Source: Salipaludibacillus sp. CUR1
GTDB lineage: Bacteria; Bacillota; Bacilli; Bacillales; Salisediminibacteriaceae
Direction of reading: 5' to 3'
DNA: 64,000 bases
Assembly: GCF_021028955.1 (NCBI RefSeq)
Contig: NZ_JAIWPE010000009.1
Span: 1 to 64,000 of the forward strand
In this document: piece after piece, positions 8,000 through 16,921 of the stretch
How positions within the stretch are numbered: the first letter of the stretch is position 1
How the letters are laid out: the number at the start of each line of letters is the position of its first letter
Notes under the pieces: generated by a model
Database searches by the model: none
Told to the model about the DNA's origin: nothing
What the model saw: the letters and a program-made list of their open reading frames with translations, nothing else
Position numbers and translations under genes: made by a program

Positions 8000-9476
8000 A
8001 TAATATAATGGCAATCAATCCACCTGATCCTTCGTTAATTATTCTTTCCAGCGTTTCTTTTAATTTATATCTTGCATTTTCAGGCATTAATGAAAGTTTG
8101 GCTGAAATCCCTTCTCTTACAATTGAATTCAGCGACCGGCCAAATATATCAGAATTCCAAATTGAGAGCGGGTTTTCTTCAAAGTCCTGCATTAAATAAC
8201 GGACAAGTTCCTCACTTTGTTTTTCAGTTCCTATAATCGGCGCGAATTCGGATTCAACATCTACTTTAATCATATGAATCGATGGAGCGACGGCTTTAAG
8301 CCTGACACCAAACCTGGAGCCCTGTCGGATAATCTCAGGCTCATCGAGGCTCATATCATGAATGGTCGGTGCTGCAATGCCATATCCTGTCTGCCTGACC
8401 ATTTTCAGTGCTTCTGCTACCTGATCGTATTCTGATTTAGCAAATGCTAAATCCTGCATAAGTTCTAATAAGTGGTCTTTTCCCCTGATTTCCACTCCCA
8501 CGACTTCCATGAGAATCTGGTCATACAAATCTTCAGGAGCTTTTAGATCTATTTCAGCCACACCTTGCCCCATTTCAATGCCGGCCAGTGTCGCTCTTTC
8601 AATAAAATCATACTCGAAAAATTGTCCGACTACACGGTCTACGTCTCTCAGCCGCTTAATATCTTTCACTGTTTCCCGAACTGAGTGTTCATAGTTTTCC
8701 CTTAACCAGTGCTGTTCCTTTAAAACCATCACCCAGCTAGGAAGATTAACATTAACTTCATGAACAGGGAATTCAAAGAGAACTTCTCTCATTACCGTGT
8801 GAATATCCTGGTCGGTCATACCTTCAATATTCATTGCCAAGACCGGTACATCGTGTTTCTCCTCAAGTTCAGCTCTAAGCCCTTCTGTTTGAGGATGGGT
8901 CGGGTGGACAGAGTTTACCAGTACAATGAACGGTTTGCCTACTTCTTTAAGTTCGTCAATAACTCTTTCTTCTGACTCAATATAATCACTTCGGGGAATT
9001 TCACCTATAGAACCATCTGTGGTGACTACCACTCCCAGAGTAGAATGCTCCTGAATCACTTTTCTTGTACCAATCTCTGCTGCTTCCTGAAACGGTATAG
9101 CGTCTTCGTACCATGGCGTGTGAATCATTCTCGGTCCGTCTTCATCCTCATAACCTTTGGCACCTGGTACGGCATACCCTACACAGTCAACAACTCTGAT
9201 ATTTACGTCCAGCCCTTCGTCCACATGAATAGAAACCGCCTGATTAGGTACAAATTTAGGTTCTGTCGTCATTATTTGTTTGCCTGCTGCACTCTGGGGC
9301 AGTTCATCCTGGGCCCTGGCGCGGTCTGAGTCGGATTCAATGTTTGGTATAACAGCAAGCTCCATAAACTTTTTAATAAAAGTTGATTTTCCAGTTCTTA
9401 CTGAGCCTACCACCCCTAGATAAATGTCACCACCTGTTCGTTCTGCAATATCTTTAAAGATATCCACCTTTTCCAC
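7998..9476 (-). CDS. spoIVA: Stage IV sporulation protein A
   Basis: SpoIVA is a mother-cell ATPase that polymerises on the forespore surface as the base of the spore coat. The 492-residue length equals the family norm. A Walker A-like GSVRTGKST lies at about 24-32, with VVDCVGYAVPGAKG near 95 and VTTDGSIGEIPR near 150. The C-terminal end GSGGLIAIIL is typical of the membrane-surface anchoring region. The GTG start at 9476 follows a CAGGAGGCG site. This gene alone shows that the lineage makes endospores. Expression is expected from sigma-E, but I could not identify the promoter confidently. Confidence 0.98.
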   Translation of the reverse strand: MEKVDIFKDIAERTGGDIYLGVVGSVRTGKSTFIKKFMELAVIPNIESDSDRARAQDELPQSAAGKQIMTTEPKFVPNQAVSIHVDEGLDVNIRVVDCVGYAVPGAKGYEDEDGPRMIHTPWYEDAIPFQEAAEIGTRKVIQEHSTLGVVVTTDGSIGEIPRSDYIESEERVIDELKEVGKPFIVLVNSVHPTHPQTEGLRAELEEKHDVPVLAMNIEGMTDQDIHTVMREVLFEFPVHEVNVNLPSWVMVLKEQHWLRENYEHSVRETVKDIKRLRDVDRVVGQFFEYDFIERATLAGIEMGQGVAEIDLKAPEDLYDQILMEVVGVEIRGKDHLLELMQDLAFAKSEYDQVAEALKMVRQTGYGIAAPTIHDMSLDEPEIIRQGSRFGVRLKAVAPSIHMIKVDVESEFAPIIGTEKQSEELVRYLMQDFEENPLSIWNSDIFGRSLNSIVREGISAKLSLMPENARYKLKETLERIINEGSGGLIAIIL

Positions 9477-9987
9477 AAAATCGCCTCCTGCTCAGTTTCT
9501 AAGTAAACTCATTCATGCGGACATGATTGAATTCAAGTCTTTGTCTCTATTACTCTATGATGTTGTCCATCGTTTATGACTAGTGTGTTAAAAGATTTTA
9601 AACTTTCATTCTCGTCTACTTGAATACATATGCCTCATGAAGAAAGATTAGAACGGCAATCCTTTGTTGAATGAGCCGTGACTTTGCTTATAGCCATAAG
9701 GGAAAATTGGTTTGCTGGAGGCTGAAAATTCACTTCCCCTAATCGTCCTTCCGGATAATGAAATCAAAAAAACATCCAAACAATTCTAAGGAATTTGTTC
9801 GGATGTTTCATCATTTGTCTCAACATCTTAACGTCTAAGATCCACAAAAGTATTACTTTATACTTCATCTCCTCGCAGGCCCTTTTAGAGAACAGGGCTC
9901 AAGGGGGAAATCCCCCGCTGCCAGTCTCTTCCTCTGCCAGCTCAATTGGAAAGCTGTATTCACAGCAGCAGGAAACAGGTTGTCTGC
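9477..9987. other. Gene-free region between yphF and spoIVA
   Basis: About 510 bases without a credible gene. It contains the spoIVA upstream region, a degenerate relic of the dispersed repeat (CTGAAAATTCACTTCCCC at 9722-9739, one mismatch to the copy near 45.9 kb) and the yphF terminator at 9770-9808. A plus-strand frame of 69 codons at 9795-10004 has no ribosome site and crosses the terminator. Confidence 0.5.
9770..9808 (-). terminator. Repeat-type terminator downstream of yphF
   Basis: AAACATCC...GGATGTTT stem with imperfect inner pairing (AACAAATTC/GAATTGTTT) followed by TTTTTTTGATTT on the minus strand. It resembles the hairpin of the repeat copy at 15,760-15,791. Confidence 0.65.
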
Positions 9988-10716
9988 TCACTCAGCTGTT
10001 TTGAATACAACTTCTCCATCTTCTGCTGTTTGAGGAATAGAGTAAGCAGGTACAAAAGGTGAATGTTCCACTAACAGCCACCGTAAGTCATCGCCCTCTT
10101 CATAACTGTCTTCCCCATGCTCGTCCAAATAATATTTAATATCTAGAGAGTAATCTATGACGATGCTGCCGTCTGTCTGCAGCAGCAAAGGAAGCCGGTG
10201 ATCAGGATGAAAAGGACTTTCAACTACAGGTTCTTCGTCGTAATTCAGCTTCTCGTAATCCAGCTTGAGCAGTTCGTTCCCTGCCACTTCTTTCACGGGT
10301 GCATAACGATGCTCGCTGCGATACTGGAAAATCCTTCTTTCCAGATCCTGAATAACACGCACTGTTCTTAAATCAATCAGTTTTACTTCCGGTGTTTCTT
10401 CAGGAGTCACCAGAACATACTGGAAGGTTCCGCCGCTTTCAAAAGAATTTCCGGGAGGAGATTCAAGATAGGCAGGTACCAGCTGAGAGAAATTTATCGG
10501 ATATTTACGGAAAACCGGTGTGTCTGCATCCCTCGTCTTAATTGGAAGCACTCCTGTATTCTCCTGGTACCTCATAACCGCACTCTGGACAGACTGGAGC
10601 TGTTCTTCATAGACAGGCTGATTTTCCCTGCGCTGTTCTTCAGGATAGAGGCAGCCTGCTAAAAAAATTAAAGCGCCTGCTAACAAGGTAAGTTTCAAAA
10701 TTTTATATTTAACCAT
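9988..10716 (-). CDS. yphF: YphF-like lipoprotein
   Basis: The 242-residue protein has a lipoprotein signal peptide: basic MVKYKILK, a hydrophobic stretch and lipobox LAGC with the lipidated cysteine near residue 22. It should therefore be anchored on the outer face of the membrane. The rest is soluble and acidic. Its place between spoIVA and yphE matches B. subtilis yphF, a gene of unknown function in a sporulation-linked neighbourhood. The symbol rests mainly on synteny and length. A site AAGGTTGGGA precedes the ATG. Confidence 0.75.
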   Translation of the reverse strand: MVKYKILKLTLLAGALIFLAGCLYPEEQRRENQPVYEEQLQSVQSAVMRYQENTGVLPIKTRDADTPVFRKYPINFSQLVPAYLESPPGNSFESGGTFQYVLVTPEETPEVKLIDLRTVRVIQDLERRIFQYRSEHRYAPVKEVAGNELLKLDYEKLNYDEEPVVESPFHPDHRLPLLLQTDGSIVIDYSLDIKYYLDEHGEDSYEEGDDLRWLLVEHSPFVPAYSIPQTAEDGEVVFKTAE

Positions 10717-10745
10717 AATATCCCAACCTTACGTTAAACTCTTTC

Positions 10746-10949
10746 TTAGTCCGGGACAGGGCCTGTAAAAACTACGAGGAAAATAATTAATCCCGCTATC
10801 ATTATACTGATAAAAGAGATAGTCAGTAAAATATAACGAAGAATTCCAGAGAGTTTTTCTTTAGTAAAAATAGTAAGTATCACTGAAAAAAACATTAAGC
10901 CCATTCCTATAAATGACACCCACATTTTTGTCATTGGATCTTCAAACAT
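10746..10949 (-). CDS. yphE: YphE-like small membrane protein (DUF2768)
   Basis: A 67-residue protein with two hydrophobic helices (about 9-29 and 37-60) separated by a short basic loop, matching the DUF2768/YphE family in length, topology and position. I chose the ATG at 10949 (MFEDPMTKMW) because GGGAGG lies at correct spacing. The frame is open to 10979, but the upstream codons contain that ribosome site. Function unknown. Confidence 0.75.
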   Translation of the reverse strand: MFEDPMTKMWVSFIGMGLMFFSVILTIFTKEKLSGILRYILLTISFISIMIAGLIIFLVVFTGPVPD

Positions 10950-11057
10950 TTTCTTTTCCTCCCGAATACTATTCGACATAATAAAACTATAACTAACATA
11001 ATTAATTTGAAATCCTGAATTATTATAGCACAGCCTTTTAATTAAACAAAGAAAAAG

Positions 11058-11085
11058 ACCGGAGAAAAAGGGCCCTTTCTCCGGT
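11058..11085 (-). terminator. Terminator downstream of spoVIF
   Basis: ACCGGAGAAA/TTTCTCCGGT perfect 10-bp stem followed by CTTTTTCTTTG on the minus strand, about 100 bases past the spoVIF stop. Confidence 0.75.
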
Positions 11086-11187
11086 TAATATGACTAAACA
11101 CTGCCTGTAATGATATGACAGCCATGCATCTGTCTCTAGTATATTTATGCGGGCTTTCATGTCGATGACTCATAAAAAAGCCTAAAA

Positions 11188-11454
11188 TCACTTAGATTTT
11201 TGAAACATTTTTGCTAACGTCCCGAAATCCATTGGAATCTGGTTTGAGGTGATCGCTTTTACCAGTTCATCTTCCTTTTGTTTCGAAACCGAGACATTAG
11301 CCATTTGAGCTACCTGGTGAATTAACTGCCTTACATTTTTTTCATTGCTAAGATCAGTTTGATTGACAGACTGGGCTAATTTAAATAAATCCTGGTGTTT
11401 CACATTTGTTTTTTTCTCCAGGTCATCAAAAAATGAATTGTTTTTTCTTTCCAC
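11188..11454 (-). CDS. spoVIF: Stage VI sporulation protein F
   Basis: SpoVIF is a small mother-cell protein needed for proper GerE-dependent coat gene expression and spore coat assembly. The 88-residue chain matches the family: FFDDLEKKTNVKHQDLFKLAQSV, a central RQLIHQVAQMANVSVSKQKE region and a short C-terminus. The start is GTG at 11454, nine bases after GGAGGG. It has its own terminator. Confidence 0.85.
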   Translation of the reverse strand: MERKNNSFFDDLEKKTNVKHQDLFKLAQSVNQTDLSNEKNVRQLIHQVAQMANVSVSKQKEDELVKAITSNQIPMDFGTLAKMFQKSK

Positions 11455-11532
11455 ACGTCATCCCTCCTCATACTAATATGTGCTCATATAGTATGCATAA
11501 GATAGGAATTAGTGAAGGTTTGAAAAAATTTT

Positions 11533-12582
11533 TTACGGTTCAAAGTGGTTTAAAGGATCCTGGTCTCCAAGTTTTAAATCTTCCACTTCATGTTTTTTAA
11601 CACGGCCCATCAGTTCAGTTACAGCCTCTTTTGCAGGCTTATTATCGAACAGAACGTGGTACAGTTCCTCTGTGATAGGCATTTCAACTCCGGTCGCTTT
11701 TGCTACCTGGTATGCTGCTTTAGTTGTCCGGATACCTTCAACAACCATCCCCATTTCGGCTTCAACTTCATCTACAGATTTACCTTTTCCAAGCATGTTT
11801 CCCGCTCTCCAATTACGGCTATGTATACTTGTACATGTCACAATCAAATCTCCTAACCCTGATAGACCTGCAAATGTGAGTGGAGTAGCTCCGAGTTTTA
11901 ATCCTAAACGTGCAATTTCAGCCAGTCCCCTGGTCATTAAAGCGGCTTTGGCATTGTCTCCGAAACCAAGGCCATAAGTCATCCCTGTACCTATAGCAAT
12001 AATATTCTTTAAGGCTCCACCGATCTCCACTCCGATTAAGTCAGGATTGGTATACACCCTGAAATGCTGGTTCATAAACAGATCCTGCACCTGCTCTGCA
12101 TGCTCCATACTTAAAGAAGAGCTTGTAACGGTGGTGGGTTGGCGGCGGCAGACCTCTTCTGCGTGACTTGGCCCGGACAGAGCAACGACCCCCGTCCGCA
12201 ATGATTCAGGAATCTCTTCTTCAATGATCTCCGAGATACGCATGTGGCTTTCCGGCTCAATCCCTTTACTGGCATGAATAAATAATAATGGCTTTTCAAG
12301 ATGCTCTCTTGCAGTTTTCAAAACTTCTCTCATCGCTTTTGTCGGAACAACGGCGAGTATGACGTCAGCTTTATGAAGAGCATCTCCGATACGGGTGTAA
12401 GCTGTAATATTCTCCGGCAGCTCTATATCTGGCAGGTACCGTGTATTGATTCTTTCTTCATTTATGGCATTAACCTGGTTTTCCGACCTTCCCCACAGAG
12501 AGACCTCGTGTCCATTATCGGACAATACTATTGATAGAGCTGTCCCCCAGCTTCCTGATCCTAATACCGCTACTTTCGCCAT
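11533..12582 (-). CDS. gpsA: Glycerol-3-phosphate dehydrogenase [NAD(P)+]
   Basis: GpsA reduces dihydroxyacetone phosphate to sn-glycerol-3-phosphate, the backbone precursor of phospholipids. The 349 residues start with the dinucleotide-binding GSGSWGTALS. The substrate-binding ALKNIIAIGTGMTYGLGFGDN block and the catalytic-lysine region lie near 190-215. The start at 12582 follows AGGAGG. It is preceded by plsY, whose product uses glycerol-3-phosphate, so the pair forms a first-steps phospholipid unit. Confidence 0.97.
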   Translation of the reverse strand: MAKVAVLGSGSWGTALSIVLSDNGHEVSLWGRSENQVNAINEERINTRYLPDIELPENITAYTRIGDALHKADVILAVVPTKAMREVLKTAREHLEKPLLFIHASKGIEPESHMRISEIIEEEIPESLRTGVVALSGPSHAEEVCRRQPTTVTSSSLSMEHAEQVQDLFMNQHFRVYTNPDLIGVEIGGALKNIIAIGTGMTYGLGFGDNAKAALMTRGLAEIARLGLKLGATPLTFAGLSGLGDLIVTCTSIHSRNWRAGNMLGKGKSVDEVEAEMGMVVEGIRTTKAAYQVAKATGVEMPITEELYHVLFDNKPAKEAVTELMGRVKKHEVEDLKLGDQDPLNHFEP

Positions 12583-12596
12583 TAGACTACCTCCTC

Positions 12597-13208
12597 TTAA
12601 TTTGCAGGTGATTTTTCTCCTAATTTACTCTCTGTACCTTTAATTAATCTTTGGATATTTGTTCTATGTTTCCAAAACGATAATCCCGTAATAATAAGTA
12701 AAAAGTAAATGAAATAAACAGGATAACCAAATTGTTGAAAAAATACAGAGGTGGTAAGTGTGGTGCCAGCTACAAACAATAAAGAACCAAGCGATACAAA
12801 ACGGGTAAATATAATAGCCAATATAGCAACAATACCTGATATTAATGCAGCAGTAAAAACTAAAGTAGCGAGAACCCCGATGGTTGTAGCTACTCCTTTA
12901 CCACCTCTAAAGCCGTAATATACGGGCCAATTATGTCCCAGAATAGCTGCAAGGCCGCAGAAGGCGGCTATGAGGGGGTCTCCTCCGGACAGTAAATACC
13001 CTATCCAGACAGAAGCTATCCCCTTACCGCAGTCTAAAAGAAGGACGGTAATGGCAGGGGCGACTCCCATTACCCTTAAAGTATTTGTGGCACCGGCGTT
13101 TCCACTTCCATGCTCGCGTATATCAAGATTTTTATAGCGTTTTCCGATAACATAGCTGAAACTCACTGCTCCAGTTAAATAAGATAAAATGATCGCAATG
13201 ACTGACAT
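12597..13208 (-). CDS. plsY: Acyl-phosphate:glycerol-3-phosphate acyltransferase
   Basis: PlsY is the membrane enzyme that acylates glycerol-3-phosphate using acyl phosphate. The 203-residue protein has five hydrophobic helices and the three loop motifs: GSGNAGATNTLR near 35-46, the LGHNWPVYYGFRGGKGVAT block near 90-108 and a third near 170-180. The ATG at 13208 has a GGGGGGA site; upstream codons are open but unsupported. It lies 14 bases upstream of gpsA. In B. subtilis plsY lies elsewhere, so this pairing is a local arrangement. Confidence 0.95.
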   Translation of the reverse strand: MSVIAIILSYLTGAVSFSYVIGKRYKNLDIREHGSGNAGATNTLRVMGVAPAITVLLLDCGKGIASVWIGYLLSGGDPLIAAFCGLAAILGHNWPVYYGFRGGKGVATTIGVLATLVFTAALISGIVAILAIIFTRFVSLGSLLFVAGTTLTTSVFFQQFGYPVYFIYFLLIITGLSFWKHRTNIQRLIKGTESKLGEKSPAN

Positions 13209-13241
13209 GTGATCCCCCCCTTCATTCAACCTTTCATTTAT

Positions 13242-14558
13242 TTAATCGCTTTTCTTCCTCGCAATAATATGAATTGGAGTTCCTGCGAATCCAAACGCCG
13301 CTCTTATTTTATTTTCTAAATACCTTCTATAGGAAAAATGCAGTAAATCAGGATCATTGACAAACAGCACAAAGGTTGGCGGCGCGACTGATACCTGTGT
13401 AGCGTAATTGATTCGAAGCCTTCGTCCCCCATGGTCAGTCGGGGTAGGGTTCATTGTTACAGCATCAACAATAACATCATTCAGTACATGGGTTTTCACA
13501 CGCATATTATGAGATTCGCTCACTTCTTTAACAGCCGGTAACAAGTGCTGTATTCTTCTTTTTGTTTTTGCAGACAGAAAGATAACGGGCGCGTAGTCGA
13601 GATACTGGAACTCATCCCTTATCTTCTCTTCAAACTCTTTCATGGTTTTATCATCTTTTTCAACGGCATCCCATTTGTTCACGACAATGACAATAGCTCT
13701 GCCGGCCTCATGAGCATACCCGGCAATTTTTTTATCCTGTTCAATTATTCCTTCTTCCGCATTTATAACAGCAAGTACCACATCTGACCGCTCAATAGCT
13801 TTCAATGCCCGCAGCACACTGTATTTTTCAGTTGATTCATAAACTTTCCCGCGTTTCCTCATCCCGGCGGTATCTATTACCACATAGTCCTGATCATCTT
13901 TCGTAAACGGCGTGTCTATCGCATCCCTCGTTGTACCCGGGATATTACTGACAATCACCCGCTCTTCACCAAGAATAGCATTTACAAGGGATGATTTTCC
14001 TACGTTTGGTCTTCCGATGAGACTCATACGAATAGTATCTTCATCGTAAGGATCTTCTTCATCTGCTGGAAAGTAAGATGCTATTTGGTCGAGCAGATCT
14101 CCAAGCCCGAGACCATGGGAACCTGATACCGGAAAAACATCTCCTATTCCAAGGCTGTAAAATTCATAAAGCTTTTCATGCATAGAAGGGTCGTCCATTT
14201 TGTTAACAGCGACAACTACAGGCTTTTTAGAGCGGTGAAGAATTTGGACAACCTCTTCATCCGCCGCAGTTAACCCTTCTCTTCCATTAACTGTAAAACA
14301 GATGACATCCGCTTCTTCAATAGCCAGTTCGGCCTGATAACGCATCTGTTCCAATAATGGTTCATCGCTGATTTCAATTCCTCCTGTGTCGATAATATAA
14401 AATTCATGCTGCAGCCACTCACCTGAACTGTATATACGGTCACGCGTAACTCCCGGTTTATCTTCGACAATTGCAATTCTTTCTCCTACTATACGGTTAA
14501 AAATTGTTGATTTTCCTACATTTGGTCGACCAACAATGGCTAATACTGGTTTTGGCAC
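13242..14558 (-). CDS. der: Ribosome assembly GTPase Der (EngA)
   Basis: Der has two tandem GTPase domains and acts in maturation of the 50S subunit. G1 motifs GRPNVGKST (near 10) and GRPNVGKSS (near 182) are both present, as are DTGGIE and [10 protein letters not shown] (G3), NKMD and NKWD (G4), and the C-terminal KH-like domain. I chose the GTG at 14558 ([10 protein letters not shown]), which follows CGAGGAG and gives 438 residues, the usual length. The frame is open 14 codons further. Confidence 0.97.
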   Translation of the reverse strand: MPKPVLAIVGRPNVGKSTIFNRIVGERIAIVEDKPGVTRDRIYSSGEWLQHEFYIIDTGGIEISDEPLLEQMRYQAELAIEEADVICFTVNGREGLTAADEEVVQILHRSKKPVVVAVNKMDDPSMHEKLYEFYSLGIGDVFPVSGSHGLGLGDLLDQIASYFPADEEDPYDEDTIRMSLIGRPNVGKSSLVNAILGEERVIVSNIPGTTRDAIDTPFTKDDQDYVVIDTAGMRKRGKVYESTEKYSVLRALKAIERSDVVLAVINAEEGIIEQDKKIAGYAHEAGRAIVIVVNKWDAVEKDDKTMKEFEEKIRDEFQYLDYAPVIFLSAKTKRRIQHLLPAVKEVSESHNMRVKTHVLNDVIVDAVTMNPTPTDHGGRRLRINYATQVSVAPPTFVLFVNDPDLLHFSYRRYLENKIRAAFGFAGTPIHIIARKKSD

Positions 14559-14893
14559 AGTATTCTCCTCGCTTTCATCTCTAAATTCACACTTTACCAT
14601 TATACGTTGAAGTCCATTGGAAAGAAACCTTGCATTAAGGAAATGCAGGTTTATCTAATGATTTTTTATCGTCACTCTTATATTTCATATGCTTAATATT
14701 AATTTTATCGTTCTCCGGAGGCAGCTGCAAACCCCTGAACATCAAGCATATATCCCACCCGGCTCGTTCTGCCGGCGGATAAAGTTTAATTTAACTAATG
14801 AAGGTATCCCAATGGAAAAAACAGCTTAATTTTAAACAGGCAAGTGAGTGTTTTTCTAAAAGTTAACTTTATATCATTAATAGAGCCAGATTA
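14559..14893. other. Gene-free region upstream of der
   Basis: About 335 bases between yphA and der. I saw a weak hairpin TGCATT/AATGCA near 14,631-14,647 and GC-rich stretches with CCGGC motifs near 14,760-14,777 that may be a decayed repeat copy. No gene or convincing promoter was identified. Confidence 0.4.
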
Positions 14894-15523
14894 TTAAGCA
14901 TTCATTTTTGATTTGAGAGTGACCGGTCCCCCTCTCGTTTTAACAGTCAGTTCCGTGAGCTTTAAGGAAATATACTCAAGAAAAGACCAGACAAGAGTCA
15001 ATCCGGCGAGCAATGAAATGACGTCTAAAATAAACATACTGTTAGTTTCTCCAACTGTCTCCATGCCAGACGAAAAAGCCAGGGTCAGTTTTGAGAGCCC
15101 CATTCCCTGAAACATTCCCAGAATCAGACTGTACATTCTGCTGTAAATCCCTTGCAGGAAAATAAGCAATAAAGGCATGCTTGCTCCGACAATCATCCAT
15201 TGAGGAGAATATAAAAGCCAGACAGGTTCTAAATAGGCTGCCCGATGAATCATAAAAAAACAATTAGCAATTATAATACTGACAAAATAACCTTTAACAA
15301 GCTCTTTATTTGTCAGATTTCTCATCGTGAATAAACATAGAAGAATAAAGCAAACCCATGCCAGATTCCATTCTATGAAATAAAAAGTCTGTTTAACAGA
15401 GGAGAAAATTATCGTTGCAAAGGTGAATATTAATAACTGAGTTCTATAAGAGGAAGCTCCCATAAAAAAATAAATACTAATCACAGACATCCAGGCTATC
15501 CAGTGAAAAATAACACCTTCCAT
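14894..15523 (-). CDS. yphA: YphA-like polytopic membrane protein
   Basis: A 209-residue protein with about six hydrophobic helices and no recognisable catalytic motif. Its position between der and fni fits B. subtilis yphA, a membrane protein of unknown function. The ATG at 15523 (MEGVIFHWIAW) follows GGAAGG; the frame is open to 15568 without a better site. The short polar C-terminus (RGGPVTLKSKMNA) should lie outside the membrane. The identification is by synteny and topology only. Confidence 0.6.
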   Translation of the reverse strand: MEGVIFHWIAWMSVISIYFFMGASSYRTQLLIFTFATIIFSSVKQTFYFIEWNLAWVCFILLCLFTMRNLTNKELVKGYFVSIIIANCFFMIHRAAYLEPVWLLYSPQWMIVGASMPLLLIFLQGIYSRMYSLILGMFQGMGLSKLTLAFSSGMETVGETNSMFILDVISLLAGLTLVWSFLEYISLKLTELTVKTRGGPVTLKSKMNA

Positions 15524-15689
15524 TTCTTCGATCCTTCCTTTATTAAGGGGACTGCCATACAACAGCACTTGTAAAAAAAGCCAGCTCCCTTTTTATAAGC
15601 AGTTTCACCTTTTAGTTTACAATTCATACCTTAAGAACCTGAAAGATGCCTGAATATTTAATTTAATGAAGCCCCAAGCTAAATTGAAT

Positions 15690-15825
15690 CCAGCTCAAGA
15701 CAAGCCCCTGGGCAAGCGTCCACTTGGCGACTGACATTACCGCTTTTCTCAAAAAGAACATCCGAACAGAATTCGAAAATTCTGTTCGGATCTCTTTATG
15801 ATTACTATTCTTTTGTTTCAGCCTC
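15690..15825 (+). repeat. Dispersed structured repeat, copy R3
   Basis: The segment GACAAGCCCCTGGGCAAGCG near 15,699 also occurs in the copy near 45.8 kb. It is followed by a perfect 14-bp hairpin with CGAA loop (15,760-15,791) and the shared 3' block TTATGATTACTATTCTTTTG ending GCCTC at 15,825. It lies in the 3' gap of fni. Confidence 0.75.
15760..15791 (-). terminator. Perfect 14-bp hairpin terminator of fni within the repeat
   Basis: ATCCGAACAGAATT pairs with AATTCTGTTCGGAT around CGAA (UUCG tetraloop on the minus strand). The matching hairpin at 30,457-30,488 differs at three stem positions, each compensated on the other arm. It lies 45 bases past the fni stop. Confidence 0.75.
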
Positions 15826-15835
15826 TTTAAAAAAC

Positions 15836-16891
15836 TCAAATATGACGGTTTGCAAATAACGCCGTATCAATGTGCCTCTCAGTTAACCAATTTTTTGTGC
15901 CGCCAGTCAGTATGAAAGGAACTTTTTGAAGTTCTTTTATATTCCTGGCGCCAAGAGCAGCCATAATCATAGTGAGATCTTCCAGGAGATCATTTATATG
16001 CTGGATGGTCTGCTCTTCCCCCTCTTCATTCAGCCATTTCAGGACTCGGCCCGCCATACCTGCGGCCTCTGCTCCCAGGGCTAACGCCTTTGAAATATCA
16101 AAAGCATTTTGGATTCCTCCTGTAGCCAACACATGAACAGGACCGGAAACTGACTTTGCTTCGGCAATCGCAGCTGCTGTAGGGATCCCCCACTGGTTAA
16201 AAAATGCCATGCTTCTCTCTCTGCGTGCATTTTCAATTAGTGAAAAGTTTGTGCCTCCAAACCCTCCAATATCGACGTAGTTAACACCTATCTCTTTTAG
16301 CTGGTAAACCGTTTCCCGGCTCATTCCAAAACCAACTTCTTTTACAATCACAGGAACTTCACTACTCTTTACAATTTGTTCAATCCTTGTCAGCGCCCCG
16401 GTAAAGTCCCGGTCTCCTTCAGGCATGACCAGCTCTTGAATAACATTCATATGGATTTGAAGGGCATCCGCTTCAAGCATATTCACGCAGAGTTTAGCCT
16501 GGTCCGTTGTTGCTTCACTTCCTACATTTGCAAAAACCAGCCCTTTGGGATGGTACTGTCGGACAACTTTATAAGAATTCATTTCGTTCTTATCTTTAAG
16601 AGCAGACATTTGAGAACCAACGGCCATTGGAATGTTAAAAACATTTGCAATTTGAGCAAGCTGACGGTTAATGACTTCCGTGTCTTTACCGCCGCCTCCT
16701 GTCATGGCATTGATAAAAATCGGCGAACTAAAATTAAGTCCGCCGATGTCAGTTAAAAGTGACACTCCTTTTACGCTTATATCAGGAAAGGTCCGGTGAA
16801 TAAATTGAATGTCATCAAACCCTGATGCTCTTGATTGTCCTGTTTCTAATGCATGTTCAATATGATCTAACTTTCTTTTTGCACGGCTCAA
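15836..16891 (-). CDS. fni: Type 2 isopentenyl-diphosphate delta-isomerase
   Basis: Fni is the FMN- and NADPH-dependent enzyme interconverting IPP and DMAPP. These feed HepS/HepT, and DMAP-derived prenyl groups feed the UbiX-family protein, both encoded in this window. The 351 residues include AMTGGGGKDTE near 63, the HMNVIQELVMPEGD substrate region near 147-160, KEVGFGMS near 185 and the FMN-phosphate ATGGIQNAFD near 255. The TTG start at 16891 follows AGAGGTGAT at good spacing. Confidence 0.95.
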   Translation of the reverse strand: MSRAKRKLDHIEHALETGQSRASGFDDIQFIHRTFPDISVKGVSLLTDIGGLNFSSPIFINAMTGGGGKDTEVINRQLAQIANVFNIPMAVGSQMSALKDKNEMNSYKVVRQYHPKGLVFANVGSEATTDQAKLCVNMLEADALQIHMNVIQELVMPEGDRDFTGALTRIEQIVKSSEVPVIVKEVGFGMSRETVYQLKEIGVNYVDIGGFGGTNFSLIENARRERSMAFFNQWGIPTAAAIAEAKSVSGPVHVLATGGIQNAFDISKALALGAEAAGMAGRVLKWLNEEGEEQTIQHINDLLEDLTMIMAALGARNIKELQKVPFILTGGTKNWLTERHIDTALFANRHI

Positions 16892-16921
16892 TTTATCACC
16901 TCTAAAACCCTTGTTTATAAA

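Noticed and set aside
11672-11977. 101-codon plus-strand frame in gpsA
   Set aside because: Antisense shadow of gpsA with no ribosome site.
16376-16756. 126-codon plus-strand frame opposite fni
   Set aside because: Antisense to a strongly supported enzyme gene; no ribosome site or recognisable motif.
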